From: Bacillus alkalicellulosilyticus
GTDB taxonomy: Bacteria > Bacillota > Bacilli > Bacillales > Bacillaceae_F
Direction of reading: 5' to 3'
Assembly (NCBI RefSeq): GCF_002019795.1
Contig: NZ_KV917381.1
Location: 3,008,068-3,072,067 of the forward strand
DNA length: 64,000 nt
How positions within the stretch are numbered: position 1 is the first letter of the stretch; each line of letters opens with the position of its first letter. A model generated the notes under the pieces. That model did not search any database and was not told the origin of the DNA. It saw nothing but the letters and a program-made list of their open reading frames with translations. Below, in pieces: positions 1 through 8,956 of this stretch. The translations under genes were made by a program, and so were the position numbers.

Positions 1-1027
1 AGTGCCAAATATATAGACCAAATGATACTTTAGCGGTGAAACGAAATACGACATTGTCAAGAAGTTTGCCAAACCACAGTGAATGAGTCGCTGTACTTAA
101 GGCAATCGCAACTAATAAAGGAAAGATCGGAAAATAATAAGGTTGGTTTTGAAGGCTAAATCCAAACTCCATCATATGGCGCATTTGAAAAATAAAGAAA
201 AATGTACAAGCCAAACTTAGTACACTAATTGCATCAAATCCACCCTTTTGTTTAAACTTCTCTACACGGGGTGACCCTGAGAACAACTTAACTGTGACCG
301 CCGAGGCAATAATCCCTATCGCAAATTGTCCGAAAAAGCCAATTGGGTTATAATTCGGCATCCAGTATTTTGCCCCACCTAGTAATCCGTATTGCCAACC
401 GCGCTGAAACTCATCGGGTGTGAAAAGATAATGAACACCTTGATTAAGTAAGATGATAACTACCATCACACCTAACCAATAGGATATTGCTTTTGAGAAA
501 GAACGCGTTTTCCCAAAAAAGAATAGACCTAACATAAATAAAGGCATTAACAAGTAACTAAATACTTCAAAGCTAATGGACCATAATGGACCATTTAATT
601 CTGAAGGAAAAAGAGTTGTGTAGTGGAACCCTGACGTAAACGTCAAACCTGTTATGATTCGTAAAAGTTGATATTCGGTATGAACCTGCCATAGATAGGC
701 AAGCAGAATGGACACTAAAAACGCCACATAAAACCCAGGAACAATACGTGCTGCACGCCTAAACACATATTGCTTCATATTTGGAAACTGTCCTCCACCA
801 AAATAGTTTTTCCAAAATGGCAAGGCTAATAAAAAGCCACTTAAAACAAAAAACACACTTACCCCTGCATTTCCAAGTAGGAAAAAGGCTTGGGATTCTT
901 GGATAAATGGAGTCTGAAATTGCATTGCTAAGTTTTGCGTTAAGTGATGGAAAATAACAGCTAAACAAGCAAGAGCACGAATTCCATCCGCACCAGATAA
1001 GTATAAAGGCATCGTATTTTTTTCCAT
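1..1027 (-). CDS. Acyltransferase 3 family membrane protein (partial)
   Basis: The 3' part runs off the left edge, so 342 codons are visible with no stop. The start is the ATG at 1027, preceded by a good ribosome site (GAGAGGA). The N-terminus contains FHH near residue 26, the conserved histidine region of acyltransferase 3 (OafA/YrhL-type) enzymes. It is followed by VFFVLSGFLLALPFW, and later by GPLWSISFEV, both typical of the family. The protein is strongly hydrophobic with many membrane spans. Known members transfer O-acyl groups to cell-surface polysaccharides at the cytoplasmic membrane. The substrate here cannot be told, and a C-terminal SGNH domain cannot be excluded because the end is missing. 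Confidence 0.85.
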   Translation of the reverse strand, partial: MEKNTMPLYLSGADGIRALACLAVIFHHLTQNLAMQFQTPFIQESQAFFLLGNAGVSVFFVLSGFLLALPFWKNYFGGGQFPNMKQYVFRRAARIVPGFYVAFLVSILLAYLWQVHTEYQLLRIITGLTFTSGFHYTTLFPSELNGPLWSISFEVFSYLLMPLFMLGLFFFGKTRSFSKAISYWLGVMVVIILLNQGVHYLFTPDEFQRGWQYGLLGGAKYWMPNYNPIGFFGQFAIGIIASAVTVKLFSGSPRVEKFKQKGGFDAISVLSLACTFFFIFQMRHMMEFGFSLQNQPYYFPIFPLLVAIALSTATHSLWFGKLLDNVVFRFTAKVSFGLYIWH

Positions 1028-1177
1028 ATCTACACTTCCTCTCATGTGTATACCATTATTGTTAGTCAAAATAATAGATTCCTAGTTTTATAAGTAAACG
1101 TTTACATTAACTGAATAATTGTACCATATACAAAGATTAATGAACATATCTTTCCAATAATTATATGAATAAATAAA

Positions 1178-1208
1178 ACCCTACCTAACAATTGTGTTAG
1201 ATAGAGTT
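1178..1208 (-). terminator. Terminator after DUF6944-type gene
   Basis: Stem of about 14 pairs (AACCCTACCTAACA with TGTTAGATAGAGTT). On the minus strand it is followed by TTTTATTTATT, directly after the stop of the 1209-1769 gene. Confidence 0.7.
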
Positions 1209-1769
1209 TCAGGTACCGGCTTCTTCCTGATATTCTCTTGTAGCAACAAGTGCATTGGTATTTGAACCAATCGCTTGAAGAATCGCTCCGATCGTAATAA
1301 GTGGTTGACCTTCCACTCTTTCTTTTAAGTCTAGCTCGGTACCAATTACTTCTAAAGCTGCGCCTACTCCTTGAAGTGCATTTCCTTTTGCATACTCTAT
1401 TTCTCCAGCCTGATAATCAGCTACTGCACTTATTGATGCCCCCATCGATTGTAGGAAATCACCAAACATTTCAAGACGAATGTTTCTTTCGCCATTTTCT
1501 TCATCTTGGTCTTGTAAATAGGACCCAAGTGAAGAAGCTGCGGCTCCCGCTCCATCTATCCAATTCCCGGTGAAATTAAGCGCGTCATCGGTAGTAACCG
1601 TTCCGATAAGTAATGTTCCGACTGCCTGCAAGCCTTCCCCTATTGCTACTAACCGATTATTCAACTCGTTTAATCCGACCAACTCACGAGTTTCCGCGAT
1701 AGCTGAAAGTGAGGTCCCTACAGCATCAAGCCACGCGCCAACTAACAGTCTTTCACTTTCGGTTGCCAT
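1209..1769 (-). CDS. DUF6944-type repetitive protein
   Basis: This 186-residue protein is built from degenerate repeats of about 35-45 residues with the pattern G-x-x-LQAxG-x-x-L-x-AI-x-x-x-EL, for example near residues 11-30, 48-60, 104-118, 132-145 and 160-172. It has no signal peptide, no cysteines and no catalytic motif. The arrangement resembles the Bacillus repetitive proteins classed as DUF6944, whose function is unknown; that family name is from memory. The ATG at 1769 has a GGTGGG ribosome site. It appears to be monocistronic with its own terminator. Confidence 0.7.
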   Translation of the reverse strand: MATESERLLVGAWLDAVGTSLSAIAETRELVGLNELNNRLVAIGEGLQAVGTLLIGTVTTDDALNFTGNWIDGAGAAASSLGSYLQDQDEENGERNIRLEMFGDFLQSMGASISAVADYQAGEIEYAKGNALQGVGAALEVIGTELDLKERVEGQPLITIGAILQAIGSNTNALVATREYQEEAGT

Positions 1770-1884
1770 CCAACTCCCACCTTATTGTCTCCGGTTTCTA
1801 TAGTATAAGCAAAATCATACCGGCCGGTGAGGCAATACGCCGAGAGACCAAGGAAAATAGTTGTTTTACATGTAATGACACCAT

Positions 1885-2562
1885 TTAAAAACGTTGGTTC
1901 ATTTGTTGATGAATCGTTTCCATCTTGGAAGGAAGGATGTATAGATATTCCATCAACCCACCAAGTAAATCCACTAATAATTCTGCCATGTCCTCATCTA
2001 GCTCATGCTCAAGTTCTAATATTTTGTTTAAATGACTCCCTGGCTTTACCATTTGACTAAGTGTTACGATTGGTTTTGTAAAGTCCACATGTTTTGGAAG
2101 CTGTTCTAGCTGTTCGGCTAAATGATTTCCCTGCTTTGGTTCACTCTGAAAGTGTTTAATCACACCTTCAAGCACTCGTTTAGACATTACAGCTGTAGCT
2201 GAATTGTCTTTGGATTGCTGTACGTTTATTGCGGACCGATATGCTCTTATTAAATCGTCTGGAATTACTGTATCATTTTCAATTTGCTGCAAAGGGTGGC
2301 GCTGGTCATATATATATAATTCAGCTTGCTCACTTGTATTTCCTAAATAGTCCGTAAACATAATAACAAATGAGGACAATTCTTTACATTCTGAGCAAAT
2401 CCCTTCAGAAAATAATCCAACACGGTTTGCCTGGTAATTCACTTTAAGTGTGAAACGACCATTTTTAGTGCACATTGGACATTTTGTTTTTACTTCTTTT
2501 GGGATTTTCAAATGTCCATATTGGCTATAAGAGACAATTGAGCCTGATATTATCCTTCTCAT
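1885..2562 (-). CDS. DUF4145-like protein with two Cys pairs
   Basis: 225 residues. The N-terminal third carries two CxxC pairs (CPMC near residue 28 and CSEC near residue 57) that could form a zinc ribbon. The middle contains SATAVMSKRVLEGVIKHF, which resembles the conserved helix of DUF4145 proteins (a/sR-x-LE). Such domains are often found in defence or nucleic-acid contexts, but nothing else here supports that role. The ATG at 2562 has a strong TTAGGAGGAT ribosome site. It stands alone between the repetitive protein and a divergent CopZ-like gene. Function unknown. Confidence 0.6.
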   Translation of the reverse strand: MRRIISGSIVSYSQYGHLKIPKEVKTKCPMCTKNGRFTLKVNYQANRVGLFSEGICSECKELSSFVIMFTDYLGNTSEQAELYIYDQRHPLQQIENDTVIPDDLIRAYRSAINVQQSKDNSATAVMSKRVLEGVIKHFQSEPKQGNHLAEQLEQLPKHVDFTKPIVTLSQMVKPGSHLNKILELEHELDEDMAELLVDLLGGLMEYLYILPSKMETIHQQMNQRF

Positions 2563-2714
2563 GTTATCCTCCTAAATCTTACCGTTACAATAAATTAGAA
2601 ACCTTTTTATATGTTGCCCAAAAGATTTAATTTTTTCCATAAAATATTGAAACCAACTAGAATAATAAATCGACGTGGTCCAAAACTAATGCAAACGACA
2701 CCGAGGTGATTCAT

Positions 2715-2921
2715 TTGAAGAACATTACATTACAAGTGGAACGAATGAGTTGTGGGCATTGTATAAATACGGTTGAAAGAGCATTGGAAGGTGTACAAGG
2801 AGTTATGCAAGCGAAAGGAGATTTAGCACACAACACAGTAGATGTTGTCTACCAGGAATCAGAGACCGATGTTTCTCATATGCGAAAAGCGGTTGAAGAT
2901 GCTGGGTATTGGATTGTTTAA
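2715..2921 (+). CDS. CopZ-like heavy-metal-binding protein (stand-alone)
   Basis: A 68-residue single heavy-metal-associated (HMA) domain with the metal-binding motif MSCGHC (Cys13, Cys16). A TTG start at 2715 is chosen because AGGTG at 2704-2708 is correctly spaced from it. A GTG at 2706 would overlap the ribosome site. HMA proteins of this size carry Cu(I) to P-type ATPases. It is a paralogue of the operon-borne copZ at 6363-6572 but sits about 3.5 kb away, alone, and without a CsoR-like palindrome that I can see. Its partner is therefore uncertain. Confidence 0.82.
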   Translation: MKNITLQVERMSCGHCINTVERALEGVQGVMQAKGDLAHNTVDVVYQESETDVSHMRKAVEDAGYWIV

Positions 2922-2965
2922 ATGGATTCAATAATGAATCCGGTCGGCTAAAGTAAAATAAAAAT

Positions 2966-3006
2966 GGGGCCAGAACAAAAAAGTAAGAAACTTTTGTCCA
3001 GGCCCC
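2966..3006. terminator. Terminator between copZ-like gene and yebC-family gene
   Basis: Stem GGGGCCAGAACAAAA paired with CTTTTGTCCAGGCCCC. Followed on the minus strand by ATTTTTATTTT, so it mainly serves the 3015-3734 gene. It also lies after the + strand copZ-like gene. Confidence 0.8.
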
Positions 3007-3014
3007 TTGTTAAG

Positions 3015-3734
3015 TTACTCTCCTAAGTCTACGTTGTGAAACACTTGTTGTACGTCTTCTAAATCTTCAATGGCATCAATCATTTTTTCAAACTTTGCTT
3101 GTGCATCTTCAGGCAGTGTTACGTCACTTTGGGCTAGCATTGATAACTCAGCCACTGTAAAGTCACTTATCCCCGCTTGTCTAAACGCTTCTTGCACGGC
3201 ATGAAATTGTTCTGGCTCTGCGTAGACGATAACAGAGTCACCCTCTTCAATAATATCGCGGACATCAAGGTCTGCTTCCATTAATAATTCAAGAACATCT
3301 TCTGCTGTTTTCCCTTCCACTCCAATGACAGCCGTTGCATCAAACATATAAGCAACCGAGCCACTGACACCCATGTTCCCACCATTTTTACTAAATGCAG
3401 CACGAACTTCAGCAGCTGTGCGGTTTACATTATTCGTTAAGGCATCAACAATCACCATAGAACCATTCGGTCCAAACCCCTCATAACGAAGTTCATCAAA
3501 CACTTCATCTGAACCGCCTTTTGCTTTATCAATGGCGCGTTCAATAATTGCTTTAGGTACACTGTATGTTTTTGCTCGTTCGAGAACGTCGCGTAACGCA
3601 ATATTTGATTCTGGGTTGGGTTCACCTTGTTTGGCAGCGACATAAATCTTTCGCCCAAACTTAGCATAAATTCGACTTGTATTCGCATCCTTTGATGCCT
3701 TTTTTTCTTTAATATTGTTCCATTTACGGCCCAT
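3015..3734 (-). CDS. yeeI: YebC/PmpR-family protein, YeeI-like
   Basis: 239 residues with the full YebC/TACO1 family fold. It begins [17 protein letters not shown] and contains the family block [17 protein letters not shown] and [15 protein letters not shown]. The N-terminus MGRKWNNIK matches the YeeI subgroup of bacilli rather than the MAGHSKW form. Members were named transcriptional regulators, while the TACO1 and YebC work points to a role in translation of proline-rich stretches. The gene is alone with its own terminator. The ribosome site GAGAGTGA is modest. Symbol by resemblance to B. subtilis. Confidence 0.9.
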   Translation of the reverse strand: MGRKWNNIKEKKASKDANTSRIYAKFGRKIYVAAKQGEPNPESNIALRDVLERAKTYSVPKAIIERAIDKAKGGSDEVFDELRYEGFGPNGSMVIVDALTNNVNRTAAEVRAAFSKNGGNMGVSGSVAYMFDATAVIGVEGKTAEDVLELLMEADLDVRDIIEEGDSVIVYAEPEQFHAVQEAFRQAGISDFTVAELSMLAQSDVTLPEDAQAKFEKMIDAIEDLEDVQQVFHNVDLGE

Positions 3735-3907
3735 ATGTTCTCACTCTCTTTCACCTTTTTAAGAAGTTACACTCTATTTAGCTACCTTATATTATACAAC
3801 AAAAGTACGGGCTGTTTATACTGTTTATATACAAATTGCCACGATAGGCTCTATACATGGCCTTAAATGGTATACTTAAAGCATTATAAATTGCGAGGTG
3901 ACGAACC

Positions 3908-4078
3908 ATGAATAAAATTATTATTATCATTAGCATCTTTGTATTACTTCTAACTGTTTATCTTCGAGTTGCTGATTTAGCTAGTCCAACGATTTCTGCC
4001 TTTGTCGGCATCTTAATGATTGCAAACATTGCTTACTGTATCCGCAGAATCCGCAATGGAAAAAGAAAAGAGGTCTAG
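3908..4078 (+). CDS. Small two-span membrane protein
   Basis: A 56-residue reading frame starting at an ATG with GAGGTGA upstream. The first segment (KIIIIISIFVLLLTVYL, residues 3-19) and a second (about residues 31-45) are hydrophobic. The C-terminus is basic (RRIRNGKRKEV), which places it on the cytoplasmic side. I do not recognise a family. The good ribosome site and the membrane-protein character support it being real. Confidence 0.6.
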   Translation: MNKIIIIISIFVLLLTVYLRVADLASPTISAFVGILMIANIAYCIRRIRNGKRKEV

Positions 4079-4178
4079 GCTGATAACTTTTTTTGCAAAA
4101 CAAGGATAACCGCCCAACCACTTTTGAAGGTTATACATAGTATTATAGTGTAGCAACTCAAAAAGGAGGTTTTCCATT

Positions 4179-4271
4179 ATGGGTCACTACGCACCAGGCA
4201 TCGGTGGATTTCCACTAATTCTAGTGTTGTTCATCTTGCTAGTTATTATCGGTTCAGCATATGTTCGATAA
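4179..4271 (+). CDS. YjcZ-family sporulation peptide
   Basis: A 30-residue peptide with a strong AAGGAGG ribosome site. It has a Gly/Pro/Tyr-rich head (MGHYAPGIGG) and a single membrane helix ending in the family signature (FILLVIIGSAYVR). YjcZ/YjcM-type peptides are known in spores and forespore membranes of bacilli and have no defined activity. A second copy follows 93 bp downstream, ending in nearly the same helix, so the pair arose by duplication. Confidence 0.85.
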   Translation: MGHYAPGIGGFPLILVLFILLVIIGSAYVR

Positions 4272-4363
4272 TAGAATGCAAGATATAAGGTAAGGATTTA
4301 TTCCTTACCTTGTTAAAAGGCTTATCATGGAATATGAAAGCAACTCAAAAGGAGGTTTCCAAT

Positions 4364-4471
4364 ATGAGTTTCTGTGGCACACCAACAACAGGTGGTTTCG
4401 GTAGCGGTTTTGCGTTAATCGTGGTGTTGTTTATCCTACTTGTTATCGTAGGTTCAGCATACGTTCTATAA
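4364..4471 (+). CDS. YjcZ-family sporulation peptide (second copy)
   Basis: A 35-residue paralogue of the 4179-4271 peptide, again with AAAGGAGG upstream. The head differs (MSFCGTPTTGGFGSGF) and carries one cysteine. The helix FILLVIVGSAYVL matches the first copy at most positions. Family known from spores; no biochemical role assigned. A bidirectional terminator follows. Confidence 0.85.
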   Translation: MSFCGTPTTGGFGSGFALIVVLFILLVIVGSAYVL

Positions 4472-4482
4472 TGATAAAAGAA

Positions 4483-4515
4483 GCCGGAACAAAGGTTTTC
4501 CCCTTTGGTTCCGGC
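4483..4515. terminator. Bidirectional terminator
   Basis: GCCGGAAC (4483-4490) pairs with GTTCCGGC (4508-4515), with an inner AAAGG/CCTTT extension. It lies between the convergent YjcZ gene and the 4523-4951 gene. Confidence 0.75.
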
Positions 4516-4522
4516 CTCTTTA

Positions 4523-4951
4523 TTATCCGATAAATATCGGAATGTATTTCAACATGAACATCGCAACTACACCTAGCATTAAGAAAAAGCTAAATGTTTT
4601 TACTTTTTGCAAAGATTCCTCATAAGACACTTTGTTCGCAATCGCTTCTAACGTAATTCGTATGTACTTGGCAGTCAGTCCGAGATAGGCTCCAATTCCA
4701 ACCCAAACGAGAATCACTCCAACCATCCAAAATGACAGTAGGTTAAAATTCATCAATAGTCCTGTGATGAGCGCTATAATTAACGCACCATGGGCTAGAA
4801 ATATAATGATTTTATAAATTGAAAGTAATTTCGCTACCTTCTCTGGTCCTTCTGGCTCTGTCCCTCTAATTAACATCGGTAGTGGCAACAACAAAAAGAA
4901 TAACACCGCCGCTAACAAATGAACACCATAACTAATTATATAGGTTAACAT
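4523..4951 (-). CDS. Four-span membrane protein of unknown function
   Basis: 142 residues, almost entirely hydrophobic, with about four membrane helices (near residues 5-25, 45-70, 73-92 and 120-140). The ATG at 4951 is chosen because GAGGTGA lies 6 bases before it. An in-frame GTG further upstream would place this ribosome site inside the gene. No metal-binding or catalytic motif is visible and I do not recognise the family. It is divergent from yneK. Confidence 0.65.
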   Translation of the reverse strand: MLTYIISYGVHLLAAVLFFLLLPLPMLIRGTEPEGPEKVAKLLSIYKIIIFLAHGALIIALITGLLMNFNLLSFWMVGVILVWVGIGAYLGLTAKYIRITLEAIANKVSYEESLQKVKTFSFFLMLGVVAMFMLKYIPIFIG

Positions 4952-5075
4952 CTTTATCACCTCACTCACTGTTTCTTACTATACCAAATTATAAAGCTTG
5001 GTTAAATACTTTTCCAATTAGCTCGACTATGATAAGATAAAAGTTAGTTTTTAAGTGGATGTTGAGGTGGCTAGT

Positions 5076-5501
5076 ATGTCTACATGGTTTATGTGGTTTA
5101 TTGTACTTTGGTCTATATTTTTAATTACCGTCATGTTTATTGGTGGGTATTTCATGTTTCGTAAATTCTTAAAGCGACTACCAAAAGAAGATGGGAAGTC
5201 GATTTTAGATTGGCAAGATCATTACATCCAAAAAACAATACATTTGTGGTCTAATGAAAAAAAAGCATTGTTAGAGGAGCTTGTCGAACCAGTACCGAGT
5301 CTATTTCGAGATGTTGCCCGTGAAAAAATCGCAGGTAAAATTGGTGAAATTGCTATGGAAGAAGGGGCAGAAACCATTACGGAAGAATTACTCATTCGCG
5401 GATATATTGTCGCAACGCCTAAACGAGACCATAAATTCTTATTAAAAAAACTAAAAGAAAAACAAATAGACGTCACACCCTATCAATATTTGTTTAAATA
5501 G
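5076..5501 (+). CDS. yneK: YneK-like protein (DUF2621)
   Basis: 141 residues starting MSTWFMWFIVLWSIFL, with an N-terminal membrane anchor (about residues 4-28). It is followed by GGYFMFRKFLKRLPKEDGKS, the signature of the B. subtilis YneK/DUF2621 family. The cytoplasmic part contains EGAETITEELLIRGYIVATPKRDH. The ATG at 5076 fits GAGGTGG at 5064-5070 better than the upstream in-frame GTG at 5055. In B. subtilis yneK neighbours ccdC; the same pairing is kept here, but the two genes converge. Function unknown. Confidence 0.85.
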   Translation: MSTWFMWFIVLWSIFLITVMFIGGYFMFRKFLKRLPKEDGKSILDWQDHYIQKTIHLWSNEKKALLEELVEPVPSLFRDVAREKIAGKIGEIAMEEGAETITEELLIRGYIVATPKRDHKFLLKKLKEKQIDVTPYQYLFK

Positions 5502-5626
5502 ACCCACTAGCTGGTCCCTTATTTATATTACTGAGCGAAGCCACTAGCATCTCATAAAGCCCAAGTGGGGTTCTATGTTGGATTTGTATGTGTGAAGCCA
5601 GTTCTCTACCTAGAATAACCTAGAAC

Positions 5627-5676
5627 AAAAAGGATTGTCCTCCAAGGTTAATAACCTGATGGGACAATCCTTTTTT
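5627..5676. terminator. Terminator between yneK and ccdC
   Basis: AAAAAGGATTGTCC and GGACAATCCTTTTTT form a stem of at least 10 pairs, with an inner AGGTTA/TAACCT helix. A/T tracts on both sides make it bidirectional. Confidence 0.85.
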
Positions 5677-6184
5677 ATGTTTCTGCTGGAATTATTGGTT
5701 TGGTTTGAGTTTGTTTGAGTTGTTGCTCCACCTTTTTAAATTCTCGGTACATCATGATTCTCCATGGAATAATCATGCCATAGGCAAGCAAAAAGAACAT
5801 TCCACTCAGCTCTTCTATATTAATCGAATCACCAATGATTAGTTTAAAGAGAATCCTTGCTAGTAAAAGCCCTACGAGAATAAACACAAAAGCTTTTGAG
5901 CGTTTTAAATAGATTTGGTTTTCCTTTATTTCAAAAGTGGATGTTTTAATTAAAAGGATTGAGAAAAGTAGTCCTACCGACACGGCTTCAATCACTTGAA
6001 GTGGTGCTGGCCTTGCTGGCTCATATAAAAACATTAAGAAACCAGTAGACATCGCAATCGGAGGAATAATGATTTTTTTGACAGTCGCCGGTTTTTTGAT
6101 TGCTCTTAGACGAATAATGATAGCCAATGTGGCCATGCATGCGGCGGCTACGGTTGTACCCAATAGAATGAATGATTCTGACAT
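5675..6184 (-). CDS. ccdC: CcdC-family membrane protein
   Basis: 169 residues from the ATG at 6184 (MSESFILLGT). It has about five hydrophobic segments and matches the CcdC/DUF1453 family (B. subtilis YneJ). CcdC is linked to CcdA in cytochrome c maturation, though its exact role is unclear. The start is not certain: AAAGGAG lies about 14 bases upstream of this ATG, longer than usual, and an ATG at 6211 is also in frame. ccdA and yneI, which sit beside ccdC in B. subtilis, are not in this window. The copper operon occupies that position. Confidence 0.85.
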   Translation of the reverse strand: MSESFILLGTTVAAACMATLAIIIRLRAIKKPATVKKIIIPPIAMSTGFLMFLYEPARPAPLQVIEAVSVGLLFSILLIKTSTFEIKENQIYLKRSKAFVFILVGLLLARILFKLIIGDSINIEELSGMFFLLAYGMIIPWRIMMYREFKKVEQQLKQTQTKPIIPAET

Positions 6185-6299
6185 CTTGTTGTTGTTCACT
6201 CCTTTCACCATTCCTATTCATACGATACCACTAATAGACAAGCTAGGCAATGATTCGCTAAGAATAAGAAGAACTAAAGTTAATCTAACCCGTTACCGA

Positions 6300-6337
6300 A
6301 ACAGGGACAAAAGGTATACCTCCCTTTTGTCCCTGTT
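6300..6337. terminator. Hairpin of the GGGACAAAAGG family
   Basis: AACAGGGACAAAAGG (6300-6314) pairs perfectly with its complement (6323-6337). It lies downstream of copZ on the minus strand and upstream of ccdC. It is probably the copper-operon terminator, although the trailing U-tract is poor. Confidence 0.65.
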
Positions 6338-6362
6338 ACTTTGAAAGTAAGCCAGATATATG

Positions 6363-6572
6363 TTATTTCAACACGTCATAGCCTAAGTCTTCAATTTTAC
6401 TTTCTAATTGTTGAACTGTAACTTTAGCTTCATCAAATTCAACTGATACTTGTTTGTCTGCTAAGCTAACAAGTGCACGGTCTACTCCTTTTATCTTTGT
6501 TAGTCCTCCTTCTACCGCACGGACGCAATGATCACAATTCATACCTTCTACTTTAATTACCTCTGTTTTCAT
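6363..6572 (-). CDS. copZ: Copper chaperone CopZ
   Basis: A 69-residue single HMA domain with the Cu(I) site MNCDHC (Cys13, Cys16) and the usual length of the family. CopZ binds Cu(I) in the cytosol and passes it to CopA. It is the last gene of csoR-copA-copZ, 12 bp after copA, with a strong TAGGAGGAAA ribosome site. Expression should follow the CsoR-regulated promoter at 9299-9327. Confidence 0.95.
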   Translation of the reverse strand: MKTEVIKVEGMNCDHCVRAVEGGLTKIKGVDRALVSLADKQVSVEFDEAKVTVQQLESKIEDLGYDVLK

Positions 6573-6584
6573 GTTACTTTCCTC

Positions 6585-8945
6585 CTATTTCATTCTTTTT
6601 AATCGTAGCGCATTTCCGACAACTGACACCGAACTAAATGCCATAGCAGCACCTGCAATCCAAGGTGCTAATAAGCCAACTGCAGCAATTGGTAAACCAA
6701 TTGAGTTATAGATAAAAGCCCAAAATAAATTTTGTTTTATATTTCTCATCGTTAGTTTACTTAAGTGAATGGCTTGAGCTACTGACCGTAAATCATCGTT
6801 AAGTAACGTAATATCAGCTGCTTCAATCGCTACATCTGTACCTGACCCTATTGCAATTCCAACATCGGCAAGAGCAAGAGCCGGAGCGTCATTAATGCCA
6901 TCTCCCACCATTATTACTTTTTTGCCACTGTCTTTAAGGCGTTGGACATGATTTGCTTTATCTTCTGGCAGTACTTCATAAAACACAGTTGATATCCCAA
7001 CCTGCTTTGCAATGGCTTCAGCCGTACGTTTATTATCTCCTGTTATGAGAATAATTTCAAAGCCTTGCTCTCGAAGCATGTTAACCGTTTCTTTGGCCGT
7101 ATCTTTAATTTGGTCAGAGACAGCTATAATACCAATGGCAGTGTTTTCAAGTGCCACATACATCGCGGTTTTTCCATGTTCCTCAAGCTGTTGAAGCGTG
7201 TCTTCAAAAGGAGCGATATCAATATTATGTTCTTGCAGTAATCGCCTCGTTCCTACAAGTACCATTTCTGAATTAAGCGTCCCTTTTATACCCCTTCCAG
7301 GTATCGCTTCAAATTGTTCCGGTTGAATAAGTTCTTTTCCCCTTGCCGCTGTAACAATTGCTTGACCAAGCGGATGTTCTGACTGTTTTTCAAGTGAAGC
7401 GGCGAGGAGTAAAATCTCTTCTTGATTGACAGAATCCAATTCAATGACATCTGTAAGAGCCGGCTCCCCTTTTGTTAATGTCCCTGTTTTATCAAATAAT
7501 ATCGTATTTGCCCGATGTGCAATTTCTAATTGTTCTCCACCTTTAAAAAGAATTCCTTGACTAGCCCCTCTTCCTGTACCTACCATAATGGATGTTGGAG
7601 TAGCTAATCCAAGTGCACATGGACAAGCGATGACTAATACAGCTGTAAAATTAATAAGGGCTTCCTGAAAACTAGCACCTAATAAAAAGTACCAAACAAC
7701 AAAAGATAATGTAGCTATTGCGACAGAAGTTGGAACGAATACACCAGATATTTTATCAACAAGCCTTTGAATCGGCGCTTTTTGAGTTTGTGCTTCTTCA
7801 ACAATTTTTATAATTTGTGATAATGTTGAATTTTTCCCTACTCGAGTTGCCGTCATCGTGAATGAACCATGCTTATTCAGTGTTGACCCTATCACACTGT
7901 CACCTACACCTCGGTCAACTGGTATGCTTTCTCCTGTAACCATTGATTCGTCAACACTGGAATACCCTGTTAAAATCTCGCCATCTACAGGTATTTTCTC
8001 TCCAGGCTTTACGATAAGCGTATCTCCTGTTTGGACTTCTTCAATCTCTAGTTCTACTTCCTGACCGTCAATTATCGCTGTTGCCTTTTTGGCTTGAAGA
8101 CCAATTAACGTTCGGATCGCTTCAGATGTCTTCCCTTTAGCTCTAGCCTCAAGCAATTTCCCAAGCAATACTAGCGTAATGATAATTGCACTTGTCTCAA
8201 AAAATAAATACACTTCTCCTTGGAGCACAAGCCATACGGAATAAAAGTAAGCAGCTGATGTACCCATTGCAACCAATACATCCATGTTCGCACCTTTATT
8301 TTTTAACGCATGGTAAGCACCCTTATAAAAAGTCCAGCCCGCATAAAATTGAATAGGTGTTGCTAAGGCCCATTGCAGGTACCCATTCATCAGCCAATGC
8401 GGAAGTATCATTCTAGCAGTTACGAAATGGTCAATCATCGTGATTAGCAATGGGACGGATAAGACAAGCGCTACTAAAAATCGAAGTCGTTGTTTAAAAT
8501 TATCTTCTGATTTATGTTCAATTACCTTATCATCTACAATGACAGTTGCCTGAAAACCAGCGTCGTTTATTTTTTGTATTACGGTATCAATATCTGTTAT
8601 TCCTTCATAGAAGGTGACTTTCCCTTTCTCAAGTGGTAGGTTCACATCGATAGAACGGACTCCATCTAGCCGACTCACCACTTTTTCTATTCGTGACGAA
8701 CACGCTGCACATGTCATTCCCTTTATATCTAGTTGTGCTTCTTCTATCGGTACAGCATAGCCAGTATCTGTTATCTTTTCAACGATTCCATTCAAACTTA
8801 TTTGTTCGTTCACTTGAATGGAAGCCTTCTCTAGCGGTAAATTAACAGATGCCTCAACACCTTCAAGTTTATTAAGTACTTTCTCAATTCTTGTAGAGCA
8901 AGCTGCACATGTCATGCCTTTAATAGGGACTTGAACTTTTTTCAT
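6585..8945 (-). CDS. copA: Copper-exporting P1B-type ATPase CopA
   Basis: 786 residues. Two N-terminal HMA domains carry MTCAAC (Cys13/16 and Cys79/82). They are followed by membrane helices, the actuator motif VTGESIP, the membrane CPC metal site ([15 protein letters not shown]), the phosphorylation motif [10 protein letters not shown], the HP dipeptide (SEHPLGQA) and the hinge [10 protein letters not shown]. This set is diagnostic of Cu(I)-exporting P1B-1 ATPases in the cytoplasmic membrane. It follows csoR by 11 bp and starts with a GGGGGGAT ribosome site. It should receive Cu(I) from CopZ and protect the cell from copper. Confidence 0.97.
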   Translation of the reverse strand: MKKVQVPIKGMTCAACSTRIEKVLNKLEGVEASVNLPLEKASIQVNEQISLNGIVEKITDTGYAVPIEEAQLDIKGMTCAACSSRIEKVVSRLDGVRSIDVNLPLEKGKVTFYEGITDIDTVIQKINDAGFQATVIVDDKVIEHKSEDNFKQRLRFLVALVLSVPLLITMIDHFVTARMILPHWLMNGYLQWALATPIQFYAGWTFYKGAYHALKNKGANMDVLVAMGTSAAYFYSVWLVLQGEVYLFFETSAIIITLVLLGKLLEARAKGKTSEAIRTLIGLQAKKATAIIDGQEVELEIEEVQTGDTLIVKPGEKIPVDGEILTGYSSVDESMVTGESIPVDRGVGDSVIGSTLNKHGSFTMTATRVGKNSTLSQIIKIVEEAQTQKAPIQRLVDKISGVFVPTSVAIATLSFVVWYFLLGASFQEALINFTAVLVIACPCALGLATPTSIMVGTGRGASQGILFKGGEQLEIAHRANTILFDKTGTLTKGEPALTDVIELDSVNQEEILLLAASLEKQSEHPLGQAIVTAARGKELIQPEQFEAIPGRGIKGTLNSEMVLVGTRRLLQEHNIDIAPFEDTLQQLEEHGKTAMYVALENTAIGIIAVSDQIKDTAKETVNMLREQGFEIILITGDNKRTAEAIAKQVGISTVFYEVLPEDKANHVQRLKDSGKKVIMVGDGINDAPALALADVGIAIGSGTDVAIEAADITLLNDDLRSVAQAIHLSKLTMRNIKQNLFWAFIYNSIGLPIAAVGLLAPWIAGAAMAFSSVSVVGNALRLKRMK

Positions 8946-8956
8946 GTTTATCCCCC

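Noticed and set aside
759-968. Minus-strand 69-residue frame inside the acyltransferase
   Set aside because: It lies in another frame within a gene with clear family motifs.
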